Assembly: GCF_000283155.1 (NCBI RefSeq)
Contig: NW_004454156.1
Location: forward strand, 41,009,641 to 41,073,640
Origin: Ceratotherium simum simum
Taxonomy: Eukaryota > Chordata > Mammalia > Perissodactyla > Rhinocerotidae
Length of the DNA: 64,000 bases
Direction of reading: 5' to 3'
How positions within the stretch are numbered: the first letter of the stretch is position 1; every line of letters starts with the position of its first letter. Below, piece after piece: positions 29,601-44,600 of the stretch. The position numbers were made by a program, and so were the translations under genes. The notes beneath the pieces are model-generated. The model ran no database searches, was not told the DNA's origin, and worked only from the letters and a program-made list of their open reading frames with translations.

Positions 29601-32600
29601 AATTATCCAGAAAAAGGAAGTCCGAACCAATAAGATACAACACATTGCAAGAGCTTTTACATTAAGAAAAATGACCAAATATTACCCAGCTACACTAAGA
29701 TAGAAGATAAAATAAAGTAGTATATTTTAAAGAAGGAATTCAGGTGTCTTGAAACAAAGTTACAAAAAATGTTACATAGGATTGCCAGATAGTCACTTTA
29801 CTTAGCAAAAAAAAAAAAACTTTATTCTGAAGGTCTTCAAAATACAATAATCTTTTCAAAAATATTATTTCATGATAGATAAATGCTCATACTACTACAT
29901 GATAAAATCATGAGTAAAATCATTGAATTGTACACTTAAAGAGTAAATTTTATGATATGTAATTACACATCAATAAACCATTTTAAAAATCACAAAAGTA
30001 AAAAAAAACATAAAAATTCACACAACTGGATGGTGTGATCATGGGTGTGCTACATTTCTTCAATTTACTTCCCTGTATTTTCCAATTTTTCTACAATAAG
30101 TATACATTACTTATACCATAGACACTAGATTTACTAAAGTCTTTTACATGATATAAAACCTTTTGCAAAGTAAACATGCAAAATAAATATTATTAAAATG
30201 TTTAGTTAAGATTATATGTGTGTTTGAAAACTAAATATACCAATATTACAGACGTACCTTAGTTTTGATATACTAATACTAGAAACAACTTCAAAGTTAA
30301 ACTCAGGAATCATTTGCCAATTTGAAAGATAAAACATACAAATGAGGCAAGCAGACAAAATGTTAACTCATTAAAATTAAATGTGTTCCCAAATAAATAT
30401 TCTTCCTTGAATAAATTCAGAACAAAGACAAATATTGCCTTCTAAGTAGAAATAGTCGAAAACAATTCCTAAGCAAGCTATACTGATAATTACTTTAAAC
30501 TTCTTGGCTAAGCTTTAATTTCTTCAATTAATATATTTCTTCAAGCTAATGAAACTCACACAATATAATTTATTTTTATTTATTTATTTATTTATTTGTG
30601 AGGAAGATTGGCCCTGAGCTAACATCTGCCAATCATCCTCTTTTTGCTGAGGAAGACTGGCCCTGGGCTAACATCCGTGCCCATCTTCCTCAACTTTATA
30701 TGGGACGCCGCCACAGCATGGCTTGACAAGCGGTGCATCAGTGCGTGACTGGGATCAGAACCGGTGAACCCCAAGCCGCCGGAGAGGAGTGCGCGCACGT
30801 AACCACTTGCACCACCGGGCCGGCCCCTCACACTGTATATTTTAAAACCAAATATATTGTATCTTGTGCCACGAAGTAAGAGGCAGTTTCAGCTTATTAT
30901 ATTCACTACCAATCCAAGAGGAATCCTACTACTTCTGGGGGGAGGGGAAGGGCAGAGAAAGAGCTTGACGTTAGGGATGAAGTTCCAACTCTTCAGCTTC
31001 CTCCTTGTACCCCAACTTAGAGTAATCTTTCTGTATGACTCATCACACTTTCTTGGGAAAGAAAGAGTCCTTCTATCCTAGATAGATTTTAAATCTCTTA
31101 AAAGCAGGCAGAAGGATCTATATCTCACTCCAGCACACTACGTCACATAACACCTGTCCACCAGAAATACTGGATATGTGTTTACCTAAAATGCACACTT
31201 TACCAAGGTGTGTGTGTGTATGTGTATAATCTTAAAACTATATCTTGATTCAATTTTAATCCCCAAATTACAAAACTCTGAGACAAAAGTTCTAATTCAA
31301 GTTAACATTCAGAAGGATGTATCAATTTCATTATCTTCTATTAATTTTCCCCTAACTTCTAAGAAAAATCACAGAGATTAAGCATGCTTACTTTGCAGTT
31401 CTATTGGCAAAAGTAGTCAAACTCAGACAACAACGGGCCAGCTACTTCCCCATCAAGCTCTCACAGGGATTTATAACTGAGAAGAACCATGAAGTTTTAA
31501 TTCAGTCTCTTCCAGAGCTCAGACCACATTCATTTACCTACCCATTATTTCTACATGCTATAACCAAGAAGGACTAGACAGAGGTAACCTTCCCAACTTA
31601 TACGTTGTGAATTTTCCATCAATTACATTAACTAAATAATCTCTATTAGTAAAGTTTTACACTACTTCTTAATGAAAGAAGAAGCCACCAAAGAGACTGG
31701 GAAGTAAAATGATAAATCACTGACTATGGTGTAACACCAATCACACATCAGTAACATAAGCAGCCCCTGGGAGTGAAGTGATAGATCTCCTCAGTTTATC
31801 AGGACATCTGATCACAGTTAAATAGTCTCCATTTCACATTGCTACCTTTGGAATCTTAAGAAGTGGTAGCTGCTACTGCTGAAGACAAGTGGCTTATGGA
31901 ACCCTTGAGCGTCTTACCGAACCCTTCCTTCTGTTTACCAGGGAATATTGCAAATGTTGCTCTATAATCCTAGCCCAGTTCAGAGTTACAACTGCAGAGC
32001 TTCTTCGGAGACAAGTGGTGAAGCAGGATTATACTTGGACTCTCCCGCCCCTATATAGATCAAATACAGCCACAGGAATCTTTCAGAGAAGCTGAATGGA
32101 GGAGGATCTAGCACAGCAACTTTACCAAAATGTTTCAACAGCAATAATTATCATGCCTCAACTCACTGCTGACTATTGATATACTGTTTTAAACAATTAG
32201 ATCATCTTAGCCACAGATTATTTCACTATTCACAGCACTTCCATAATTTAAAAGAAAAAAGGGGAACTAAAATCATTTGATTCAACTTCTCTATGAAAAT
32301 ATTTAGTAGAAAGCGAAATTATAAGTCTAATATAAGGATTTCATTTCATTATTTAGATTTTATTTTTCAATGTGGCAATTATTTCCAATTGGCATAGATT
32401 GAAATAGAAAATAAAGTACATTTTACAGACTATGGTGCTTCTGAATGAAAATTTTTTTCACGAATCACATAGTTCTTTCAGATTTCTAACCAACCTTTAG
32501 TCTCTCATCTCTTGACCTAATAATTTTTTCTGCCTCTGTAATAAAATTAAGAGAATATAAAATTTAGGAAAAGAAAACACTTAACTTCTATAAGTACTAC

Positions 32601-35600
32601 TAAAACAAATTCACATACCTATCTCCTTCCAATTTTGGTATATCTGAGCAACTAGAGGAGTCTTCCAGCCATGCCAAAGTTGGTCTCCTTGATTCAACTG
32701 CTGAGCTTGGTTCTCCTGACAGAATAAGCTGTTGTACAATTGCTGGATCATATGCATTAATTTCAAACTTCAAGTGCACCTAAACAAATAAATGAAAAGG
32801 CTAAGCTGACAACTGATTTTTTCTCAATTACTAATCTGTTACTTCAAAATTAAAACATACCTTCATAAGTTTGGAAACATCCCATATGCAGATTTTTCCT
32901 CGTTTCGTTGCAGCAGCTAGAAAATGAGGGCAGCTCCCAGACCCAAAGCAAGATATTCTGTCAGTTCCATCCGTACAAGGAAACTGTGCAGGACTTGTTG
33001 CAAGAGTGACTGACAATGGCACATTCTGCGTGTGCTCACCTTTCACAAAGGGGCAGTTTGGGGAATGTCTCTCATGTTCAGACCTTTACACAGATTAAGG
33101 AAGGAAAAGTTTACTGCACAAAAAACTGTTAAGTTTGTACATTAAAAGAGAACTCCAGGATTATCTTTTCTTTTTTTTTAAAACAATTAACTGAACTTAA
33201 TGTATTCTTTATTCAAAAGACTCAAATACAAAATCATTCAATATTATCAAGATCACTCTTACATGTCCAACCACTCACTTGAATCGCAGTTGTTCACTTT
33301 GATTACAAATAAAGTCAGTCTCAGATGAAACTGAGGAATAAATGCTATAGTATAATTTATGATAAATGAACACACAGATAAAACTGTTTAAAGTCCTGAT
33401 ATATCCTCACACTGGTTTCCTACAACTTTAAATGAATAACTACTTTGTTTCAGTTGAAAATCCTCCATATATGCACAGCATGGTGACAATAGTTAACAAT
33501 ACTGTATTGCATATGTGAAATTTGCAAAGAGGATATATCTTAAATCCTCTCACCACACACACAGACACACAAAATGGTAACTATGTAGAGGTGATGCATA
33601 TGTTAACTAGCCTGATTGTGGTGAACTTTTCACAACGTGTATATGACAAACATCAAGTAGTACACCTTAAATATATACAATTTTTACATGTCAAAGAAAT
33701 CTCAATGAAGCTGTTTTACTCCATATATAGATACAGATATCTATCTATTTATATATACACATATTAGTGGCCATAACTGTAAACAACATAAAATAAAAAC
33801 TCAGTAAATGTCAATCATATTACAAAAAGCTTTTTAGTAAAGATCTGAAAGCAAAAAAAATCTCTAGAGTGTGGATAAAATTACATATATTAAGAACAAA
33901 GAAATAGACCTTTCACATTCACTACAGGACCCCATCAGACCAGTAACTTCTCAACAAAATTTCTTTTCAAAGAAACTTATATAATGTCCGTAGATCGTAC
34001 ATTACTTCTTCCAAATAAATGCTTATTGAGCAAAAAGAAACGTTAGTTTACTAGAAAACCCTAACATGTTTAATAAGAATAAAATACTAGTGGGGCCAGC
34101 CCAGTGGCGTAGCAGTTAAGTTCGCACACTCTGCTTCGGTAGCCCAGGGTTCGCAGTTTTGGATCCCAGGCGCGAACCAACGCATCACTTGTCAAGCCAT
34201 GCTGTGGTGGCATCCTATATAAAGTAGAGGAAGCTAGGCAGGGATGTTAGCCCAGGGCCAATCTTCCTCAGCAAAAAGAGGAGGACTGGCAATGGATGTT
34301 AGGTCAGGGCTAAACTTCCTCACACACACACACACAAGAACAAAATACTAGGACCTCAGATCAAGACCGGTATAATGACTTGAAGAATTTTCTCAAATAC
34401 TTAACGCGGGATCAAGTTAACAGTTAAAAATCATCCGTCCAACTTGGTGACTACTTTATTTCTTTCTATTCTTTTTTTTTACTTTCACTAGCTTTAATTA
34501 CAAGGCATTATTTGAAATGTCAGGATGCTGCTACCAAAAAAAGAACCTTTTTTTAAAAGCCATTTTTCTATTTCCACAGCAAAGAAAGGAAAACTATACT
34601 TACAAAATATGCTATTCCATAGGGTATACATATTTCTTTTTACACTGCACCTACAACTTATGTATATCCATATATAAATCCTGGATAATCTGCAATATGC
34701 AGGTGTCTTACATAAATGCTTTTACAAGGCATTCCCAAGCACTCGATACTTGGACTGGATTCCCTCCCAGCTAAACCCTAGGGTATTTTCCCCTTTCCAT
34801 CTTTTTCTCCTACCTGAGTTTTAACTTTTTAATTAAAATTTTATTCACACAAGTGAAACATGACTACGTAAAACAAAGCTAAAGACCCACTTCTATGATA
34901 ATATCCAATCCCAGTATTCTCCTATCCCACTCCAGATAACCACTGTTATAAATTTAAGTGGTATACTTCTAAAATATTTTTATAAGTTTACATACATATA
35001 TGTACATATAGAAAATATAGGGGATGTTTTCCATTTTAAATAAACAGTATCACTGCATGAAGCACTCTACAACAGCTTTCTTCATATAACAACGTATCTG
35101 AAAGTTACTGATGGTGATTAATAGAGAGCTAACTCTTCATTCCTTTTAACTGTTGGATCATAGTCGATTATATGAATATTCTACATTTTATTTGGCTATT
35201 CCCCTCCTGACAGGTATTTAAGACTTTTCCAGTTTTTCACTACAGTGACGATCCATTTTGTGCCTCCTTGCATACAAAAGCAATTAATTCCCTAGGTTAA
35301 ATAAGTAGAAGTGGAATTGCTAAATAATATGGTGTACCCATTTTATTTTTTTAAAACTTCAATCCCCCTCTAAAGTAGCTCTATCGAATCCTACCATCAA
35401 ATATGAGAGTCCCACTTTCCCCTTACAAGTCTTCATTCTTTTCCCCCTTAGAGATTCAGAAGGCACCCAGCCTCAGTCCTACGCCATCAATCCTGTTCCC
35501 TCTATCCATTTGGAGCGCTGGCCGCAGGCCCTCACAGACTCTACCAACTGCTTGAGTGTTTGAGGAATCCTGCATTCTGAGGCAAAGAAGAATCATCCTT

Positions 35601-38600
35601 GATTCCCTGATCATGTCAAGAAAAAACAGGTTTTAAACAGCCCAAGTTGAAAATCTGAATCAACTTTCCCATAGAAAAATATTTATAAATAAAGTTGCAT
35701 TCTATAATATCATGGTATAGTTTTTCAGGTATGAGTTAAATAACTTTTTGAGGATCAGCCTGAAAAACTAAAAAACACATATTAAAATGTCTTCTATATA
35801 TATAAAGATGGTTTCTAGGGGAAAAGACTGGGTACCAAACAGAACTTAAGTTAACACAAATTGGAAATTGCTCATAATCAACTCTCAGTCTGCAGATAAA
35901 CGCAACTTCCATTTTTCATATTTTCAGTATTTCCCACTGCAACCTGGAATGCATACGTACACTCCAATAGGCTTTAGGAAGTTCAGCCCATTCACAACAG
36001 TTGGTTAACATTCAGAGACTTAAAACTAATTTCAGTATAAAATAAGTAATATGTCTTATAACCAAATCCTGGCTCCACCACATACTAGCCATATGCTCTT
36101 CAGCAAATTTTATTTTCTTTACTTTGAAATGGGATAATAATTCCTATCTCACAGAGTGACTGTAAAGATTAAATTGGAGAATATTCTCAGTTCCCTCCTA
36201 TATAACAGAGATGATAATAATATCTACTTCGTAGAATTAACATGAGAATTAAATGAGTTAAAAATACATAAAGTGCTTAGGATGGTACCTGGCAAACAGA
36301 ATTATATAAATATTTGCTATCATTATTACTATTGCTATTAATAAGGCCTCAAAGTAGTTATCTGTAAAAATGAGGTTTCAATACATGATCTCTAATGTTT
36401 AACTGAGTTCTAAACTTCCATGCACTAGAATTCGAAATCACCACAGGCTCCCTAAAATTCTTTCAAAAATCACAAGGTCCTCCTCTGTGCATTCCCTATT
36501 GACAGCATGCCCTCAAGAGACCAAGATTAAACTGCTCAAGTTAATCATGCTATTTTTTTTTTTTTTGGTGAGGAAGATCAGCCCTGAGCTAACATCCATG
36601 CCAATCCTCCTCTTTTTGCTGAGGAAGACTGGCCCTGAGCTAACATCTATTGCCAATCTTCCTCCTTTTTTTTTTTCCCTTTTCTCCCCAAAGCTCCAGT
36701 AGATAGTTGTATGTTATAGCTGCACATCCTTCTAGTTGCTGTATGTGGGACACCGCCTCAGCATGGCCTGACAAACGGTGGTCGGTGCACGCCCGGGATC
36801 CTAACCCGGGCCGCCAGTAGCGGAGCACACGCACTTAACCACTAAGCCACAGGGCTGGCCCCAATCATGCTATTTTAATTTACTTTATTATAGCCTTCTA
36901 GTTTTCAGTCAGAGCCTGGTTCCATTCTTTGGCACTTCTCCCATGTACAGATTTTGGGATGCCAAAGAGATATTGTATGCCAAGCAACATGACAGAGCAT
37001 AGACACTACCTCATTCTCGTAGGACAAAGGCAATAATATAGATGGCAAAAAAGGCAACAATATTATTTTATCTAGATCAGAAAACTAAAATTTAGAAGCA
37101 CATTTATAGGACTAACTTAGCCTATTATGTCCAGAAAAATCAAGACTCACCAAGGTTCATCAGTAGGTTCCCAACAAACGAGACATACACTACAAGTAAA
37201 ACACATGGCTCTATCATCTCCAGATGAGGCAGGCTGCAAATTTATAAAGAAGACAGAAAAGGCTAATCAATATTAAAACAGCTTCTTAATAAAGAAAAAC
37301 TTCTAAAAAAGTTCATAATTTTAGGTAAAATTCCATATTGAGCAAAAGAAAATTGGCCTATACTATTAGGTCTCAATAATATACTGAATCCCCCAATGTT
37401 TATAAATTTGCTGCTTTATTTGAAAAATTGCATTTCATCAGAAAATGACCACTAAATGAAACACAGAGACACACACACTCAATCTCTGATCTAGCATCTT
37501 CTAATTGTATTACTAAAGTACTCGAAATATAGTTAAGTATATGAAAGGAAATAATCTAACAGCTTTATTACTAAAAACGAATCCCATGCAACTACACAAG
37601 AAGGGGTAAGTAAAAAGAAAAAGCAAACTAGTGAACCTAATTCATGTAATATAGTATTCTTTAAGACACGTGGGAGAGAATGCTAAAATGCTATATATAT
37701 ATCAAAACCTAAACTAAAATGTATCTCTGAAAACTAATATTACTATTTTAGAGCACTTACTGTACTTAGCACTTACTATGTCAACAGATGTAAATTTATT
37801 ACATATTTTAGAAGATTAAGAATAATCAGCCAACATAGGTAGAAGATTCTAGAAAACCTGTGATTTGATCTCTTTGCAAAGATGAAATATAACGAACAAA
37901 ACTCAACAGAGCGGCCGGCCCGGTGGCGTAGCAGTTAAGTTCCTGCTTTCCGCTTAAGCAGCCCGGGCTTCGCCAGTTCGGATCCTGGGCGCAGACCCAC
38001 TCACCGCTCATCAAGCCATGCTGAGGCGGCATCCCACACAGAAGAACTAGAAGGACCTACAACTAGGATATACAACTATGTACTGGGGCTTTGGGGAGAA
38101 AAAAGAAAAAGAGGAAGATTGGCAACAGATCTTAGCTCAGGGCCAATCTTCCTAAAAAAATTTAAAAAAAAAAAATTCAATAGAAAAATATCAAGGCATC
38201 ACTTAACAGAGACTGTTTTAGGAAATGACAACAAATAAGAAGAAAGAAGATAAATTGTCAGGAAAAATGGTCCATATTCAATCCCTAATTTAGGAAAATA
38301 ATTTCAGTGATTCTAATACTAGCCAGTCTCCAAACTAATCTATCTTTAACTGGAACTCTGATAAACTTTGAATAAATACATGGTTTTCTGATTTAATTTT
38401 AGTTAAGATATTCAGAACACTTCAAGATAACTAAGGAATAATGACTCTTCAGATTCTTTATGACAGTAACTTCAACGTATTTCAAAGTTTAACTGAATTC
38501 TAAAATTAAATAAGCATTCTTTATGTAAACTGAAATTTAAGTATGAGATTCTCAGATTCTCCAGCAGTGACATAACAGTGGTAAGCCAGTCTACACTACT

Positions 38601-41600
38601 CAGTTTAAGTTTCCTTTAATTAGTATATTATTCCTATCTAAACTCATTTTTCTTAACTTCCCTCTACTTTAGCTCAGTGAAGGTCTCTACAATGTCCCAC
38701 TTTCATGTCTTTTTGTCACATTAATCCTTATGCTGTACACCCTCTTCTTTTCCTATGTAAAACTATTTTCCTTGACTAATTATTCCTCTTTCTACATAAT
38801 TTCTTAATCAATTCTTCAATACATATGTATTCAGGTTGCATTGTACTACCTGCAATGCTGCTTCTACAATTATCTAGCATACGGGTAATTTATATCCCAA
38901 TAAAATTAAAATTTCAGGAATAACTACAATATGTTATTTTTATTGCATTACCCTAAGTATTTACTACTCTGTTATGAATGCAGAAGTCAAAATAAACATA
39001 TCCAAAAAGAACACTTTTTCAAAAAGCAAATCTGGAGAATATTGCCTATTTGGTGATTATATATACACACATATATATTATACATTATATATAATCTGAA
39101 AGAAAATAGTTATAAAGCATTAACTCAGCTGTTAGTTACTTTCAACAAAAATTTTTTCCCTTTTTATACACAACACATGATATAGGAAATAGCCAGTCAT
39201 TATTATGATCAAAGGCATAAGAACAAAACAAAACTCACATACATGCATACACACAAGCACAAAGCCAGGTTGCATCAAATAAGTTTGCGGAAAAAGTATT
39301 AAAATGTTGATGGTTTTACTGAAGGCTACAAAGGCATATTGAAAAATATTTCTTGACAGTCTTTTTTACCTGATGATAAAATCCAGCCTGAGCCATGGGA
39401 TCTGGTTGTGCCCATCTATAGCCTACATGAGGCCATGAGGTAAATGTCTCCCGTCTGTTAGCTTCACTATACATCAAAGATCTAAAAGTAAACAAACTTG
39501 ATGTAATTGAAGTTAGGCATCAAATTATAAGGACATTCCTATTTAACACTGAAGAAAAAAATTCTACTGGATTATCAACAAAAACTGGGAATGGTCTAAT
39601 GGCCAAGTTCAAATTTGTATTTTAAACTGAAAATGATCACTTTCAGGAATTGCCCTTAAACAGAGTAGGGAAAAAGAAATCTGATTAATGGTTACAACTG
39701 ACAAACGATTCCAGGGATAGATCAAATTAAACAATGTTGCATAATTAGCGAGCAGAGAACAGAAAATCTGGAAATGTAGAGGCAGAGGCCTGTATGCTTT
39801 CATCGTGTGCGAAGTTTTGCATAACGGGATAAAACCACAACCAAAGGAACAGTGGTTTTATCTCAAGCATATCGAAAAAGTATATTCTAGTTGAATTTTT
39901 TTTTTAACTAGAAAGCAATTTTCTTTCCTTCTCCAGGGAAATCCTTTTCCAGGAAAGTTGTACTCTCCAAGGAATTATCAAAAAAGGGAAATCTTCACAT
40001 AAGTTTTCATATTAAAATACATTAGCTCACTGAGAGTGAACCTGTAAGAGTACTAGAGTAGTTTTTAAAGGATTATACCGAAATTAGAAAAATCCAAACA
40101 TCTTCAAGTAAGAAAGGACTGATAAGCAAAGCTTACTCTTCCTAATACAAAAGTGCAACTGAAAACAGGAAAAAAAAGAGAGAAAGTGGTAAAAGTCATC
40201 ACAAAGAGACCAGAAAAATACTTTTCTTTATATCAGTATGTGATTTCCTATAATATTGCTAGTGAGCTTAGGTTTAACTACGAGTTAAACTCATAGTTGT
40301 GCTCTTATATGAAAAAAAAACCAAGTTATTGGGTTAGAAACAGCCTCATCATTTACAAGCTACAGATGTCTTCAGGATCTGTGTCAGTCTTAGAAACAGA
40401 AAACCTGTCCACTTAGTTACATTATCAAGCTAAAGAGCAACAGCATCCAGTAGACCCCAACTCAAACATCCAACAGACCTAATTCAACAAGGTCCTCATA
40501 AGGTTCCTAGATTAATTTTTAATGAAACAAACCCCACAGACTACATCAAAATTAATATTTTGAGACATTTTAACACTAACGGAAACACTGAATATCCTAT
40601 CCAATAAATGTATTTCCTAAAATGAAACATTTACCACAGCTTACACTGATTTCTTTAGAAACCCAGCAACTGTTTGTAAAGAAAATAGCTCTGAAGGGCT
40701 GTTTTATAATTTTAAGACAGGCATAGCTCTCAGACAAGAAACATTTATTCTAAGTATATATTTTTCTTTTTTCCCCTTCTCTAGACATATTTCATAGAAT
40801 ATTTTAATGATAGCCATTGTACATATCACCTGATAGTTATTCAGATTAAAAATGACAGTCTCTACATTTTGCCCAAAAAATAGAGATAGCAATATTCCTA
40901 TGGAATATAAAAATTCTTCCCAGGGGTCGGCCCAGTGGCATAGTGGTTAAGTTCATGCACTCCACTTCGGTGGCCCAGGGTTTGCAGGTTCAGATCCCAG
41001 GTGCAGACCTACCCACCACTCATCAAGCCATGCTATGGCAGCATCCCATACACAAAATAGAGGAAGAAGGGCACAGATGTTAGCTCAGAGCTAATCTTCC
41101 TCACCAAAAAGAGGAAGACTGGCAACAGATGTTAGCTCACAGCCAATCTTCCTCACCAAAAAAATAAATAAAAATAAATAAATAAATAAAAATTCTTCCC
41201 AAATGTTAACACAATCAATAAAAGTTATTTATATAATAATAAAATCACTTAACAAAAAAAGGCAACTAATAAGCAAAGTATCAGTTACCAAGAGATAAAC
41301 TAACAAATACTGCAAACTAACATAAGAGCCACACTTAAGGGGCTGGCCCTGTGGCGTAGCTGTTAAGTGCGCGCACTCCACTGCTGGCGGCCTGGGTTCA
41401 GATCCTGGGCGCACACCGACGCACCGCTTCTCCGGCCATGTTGGGGCCGCGTCCCACATACAGCAACTGGAGGGATGTGCAACTATGACATACAGCTGTC
41501 TGCTGGGGCTTTGGGGAAAAACAGGGAAGAGGATTGGCAATAGATGTTAGCTCAGAGCGGGTCTTGCTCAGCAAGAAGAGGAGGATTAGCACGGATGATA

Positions 41601-44600
41601 GCTCAGGCCTGATCTTCCTCACAAAAAAAAAAAAAAAATTGCCTGGACTGATTTTTTTAACTCTTCTCATTTTAAGTAGGAAATAATATATAGCTCTCAT
41701 ACTCAGATTCTGGCATGTTTTTTTAATTTATCAATAATTTTTTTCCAGGTTCACAAAATTTCAAGGCAAAATAATTCTTATATATTGAATAATTATAATA
41801 TTTTTAAGTTGACTCAAATATTTACTGAGCAAGTACGAAGCTGGAATTTTCAAAATATAGTTTTATGACCCCTTTAAATACCTTCCAGGCACCAAAAGAC
41901 ATTGTTTAATAATAGCAATTCACGTAGTAGTTTACTTCACTTCAGTATTTTGACAGAAATGAGAATCTGAATGGTTTTCAAAAATATTTTGAAATATTTT
42001 TTGATCATAATCAAATTTTACAGCTATTCCTGGTTAATCCAAAAAGCTAAACAATTCAATCTCATTGCCACAGCTCTTTATAAGCAAGGTTATACCTGTC
42101 CACAGAACGGCCTGGCCCCACTCCAAGTTCTGGACGTGCACTAGGTAAGAGGTAAGACAATCTGTCCATCACTGAGGATGCCACAGGTAAGGCAGCAACG
42201 TTTTGATTTATTTTCTTGAGTTCATTCACAATGGCACTGGCAATGGACTTCAACACATGATGAGGAAGATGAAATGTAACTGTGGCCCACTGAAAGAAAA
42301 TGAGTGTATAAGCAAAGGAAAACATACTCAACGATTTTAACCAAAACCATAACTTATATAAAATAAAGGACCATTTATCAGTCTAAAGTCAGTTTACTCC
42401 ATTAACTCATCATTTAAAGCAGGAACTTGCAATTATGTAAAAAAAGAAACCTGAATTAACTACCCTGGAAAAGACAGTTTTGAACCAGATGGTAGCACAT
42501 CTTCTTACATATCCCATCCACGATTAAGAATAACTAAAAATGACAGGATAACATCTGTCATTTTTCATATTCCTTCAGCACATATACAATGTTAACCACA
42601 AACTAGGCATTCAAATATCTCCATAAGCATACCATTGTACAATTTATCATCACTGGGTATATGAGAATTTACTTTGGTTTAGCAGATTCTTATGTATTTG
42701 TTGTCGCTGTCATCATAATACAGCAAACATAACTAAAAGCATATATCTTATAATCAAACAGACTTGGATTCCAAGCCCAGCTTCACCATCAACTATGTGA
42801 CCCTTGTCAAATATATTTCAGTTTCCCGTTCCTATGAAATGGGGAAAACAAATACCTAATGACATAATGTTCTTATGAAAATCCAAGCGAGAATTGGTAC
42901 AGAGTAAACATTCAATAAATGTTAGCCACAATTATTTAATATCAAAATAATTACTTAAGAAGTTAGATTGCAAAAATGCTAAGTACTATTCTCCCAGAGA
43001 AATATGTCTATAAAGTAATTTCATTTTTGTATCCTGTCCCTTCTCACCTATCAATGGTTTCCACTCTGTCTAGCACACCCTAGGCAGCCTACTAAATTAT
43101 TACTTATCTACATAACTGGAAAAACCTGTAGCCAAAAACATGACTTGAATTGCTAAAAAAAAAAAAAAAAGAGAGAGAGAGAGTTCATTCAGTTCATTCT
43201 CTCTTACTTTGTTTCTAGACCTAACCTGTTCACAGATCCAGAGCCTCTTGGTTGAAAAGTAGGCCGAACTCTCTCAAGAAAGGATCCTACAACAATGCCC
43301 CAACTATACACTATAAATCATACTCCAAGCCTTCTCCACCTGTGAAAGGCACCCGTGGGCATTCACTACAGTCACTGTGCCCTAGGGAACAGAATGTATT
43401 GTGATCTTTCAGGCATTACAAGACAGTAGCACTGAACTGACCTAAAACATCACTGTGGTACACTAACGAGCGGGGATTTTGATGGTGAAGCGATTAATGG
43501 AGTTTTGCCCCAAAGCTGTCTCAGTGAGCTCTGGGTTCCCCAACCTATCTTGTAGTTCTTTCTCCAGTTCCCAAATGCATAATTGGAAGAGATATAGAAT
43601 AGACAACTAGCAAAATCCCTACATGGTTTCTCTGATCCTCTCTGAGGACTATTAGTGTAAAAAAGGCCAAATGGAAGCCCCTAGAACTTTCATTTACTAC
43701 AAGGCTACTAAACCAAAGCAATACCACATTGCTGAGTAAAGTTCTGAGATTAATGCCACTATAAAACACATGAAAGATATTGGGGTAATCAAACTATCTC
43801 ACCTCCATTTAACTGGCCTGTTTGGCCTATGCAAAATGTTAAAAGGATCTTGAAGAATGACTGTGAATTGTAAACTACAGGTGGTGACTTCAATTGCAGC
43901 TACTGTTCCAGAAGAGGTATCTTTACTGAAGCAAATCAACAAATCCCTTGATATCTGCTAGGCAGTTCAGTTCTGTCAAATACTTTTTTCTCTATAGTAA
44001 TTTTTAAGGACCATCCAAAAGTTGACTGCTTTTATCTGGCAGTTAACAATAAATCTTCACAGTCTGACCCTGGGATTGTATCTCATGCTTTACCATAATC
44101 TGGTATATAAAAATCCTGATCAACCTAACATCCTGCAGATCACCACAGTGGTCTACTACATTGATAACATCATGCTGATTGGCCCAGATGAGGAGGAAGT
44201 AGCAAGGAACTTGAATGCCTTAGTAAGACACATGCAAGCCAGAGAGGATCAATAATCCTCAGAAAAACTCAGGGTCCTGCAACCTCTTTGAAGTTTCTGG
44301 AGGTCCAGTGGTCTGGACATGTCAGGATATTTCCTCCAAGGTGAAAGACAAGTTGCTACAACTTGTAATAGCAAGCACTGAAAATGAGGCACAATGCTTG
44401 GTGGGCCTAATTGGATTTTAGACCCAATATTCAGCATATTTGAGTGTGCTGCTGTAACTCAATAACCAAATAACACAAAAGGTGAAGAACAAGAAGCTCT
44501 GCAGCAGGTCCAGGCTGAACCACAAGATGTTCTACCACCTGTACCTTGTGAGCATATTCAATGACATTAGAAGTGTCTGCAGCAAGTAAAGATGCTGTAA

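Larger units (their letters stand above)
28034..32618 (-). other. BIRC6 intron 8
   Basis: 4585 bp. Contains two stacked EREs, an L1 3' end, an ERE in minus orientation and a short TG repeat (about 31208-31226). From about 31230 to 32618 I see no recognisable feature; 31740-32100 is less AT-rich and may be an LTR fragment. Confidence 0.82.
33084..37150 (-). other. BIRC6 intron 6
   Basis: 4067 bp. Contains an L1 3' end, two EREs, an old LINE-like stretch and MIR fragments. Between about 35430 and 36060 I see nothing recognisable apart from a locally GC-richer segment at 35450-35600. Confidence 0.85.
39482..42095 (-). other. BIRC6 intron 4
   Basis: 2614 bp. Two EREs occupy 40923-41638. About 39482-40920 and 41640-42095 hold no recognisable feature. 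Confidence 0.85.

Noticed and set aside
31740..32100. Possible extra exon or processed pseudogene
   Set aside because: A 68-codon open frame and slightly higher GC, but no splice-phase fit with BIRC6 and no recognised protein; more likely an old LTR fragment.
44022..44255. Possible functional reverse transcriptase
   Set aside because: A short fragment with an altered catalytic motif in a region full of stops and frameshifts; a relic only.
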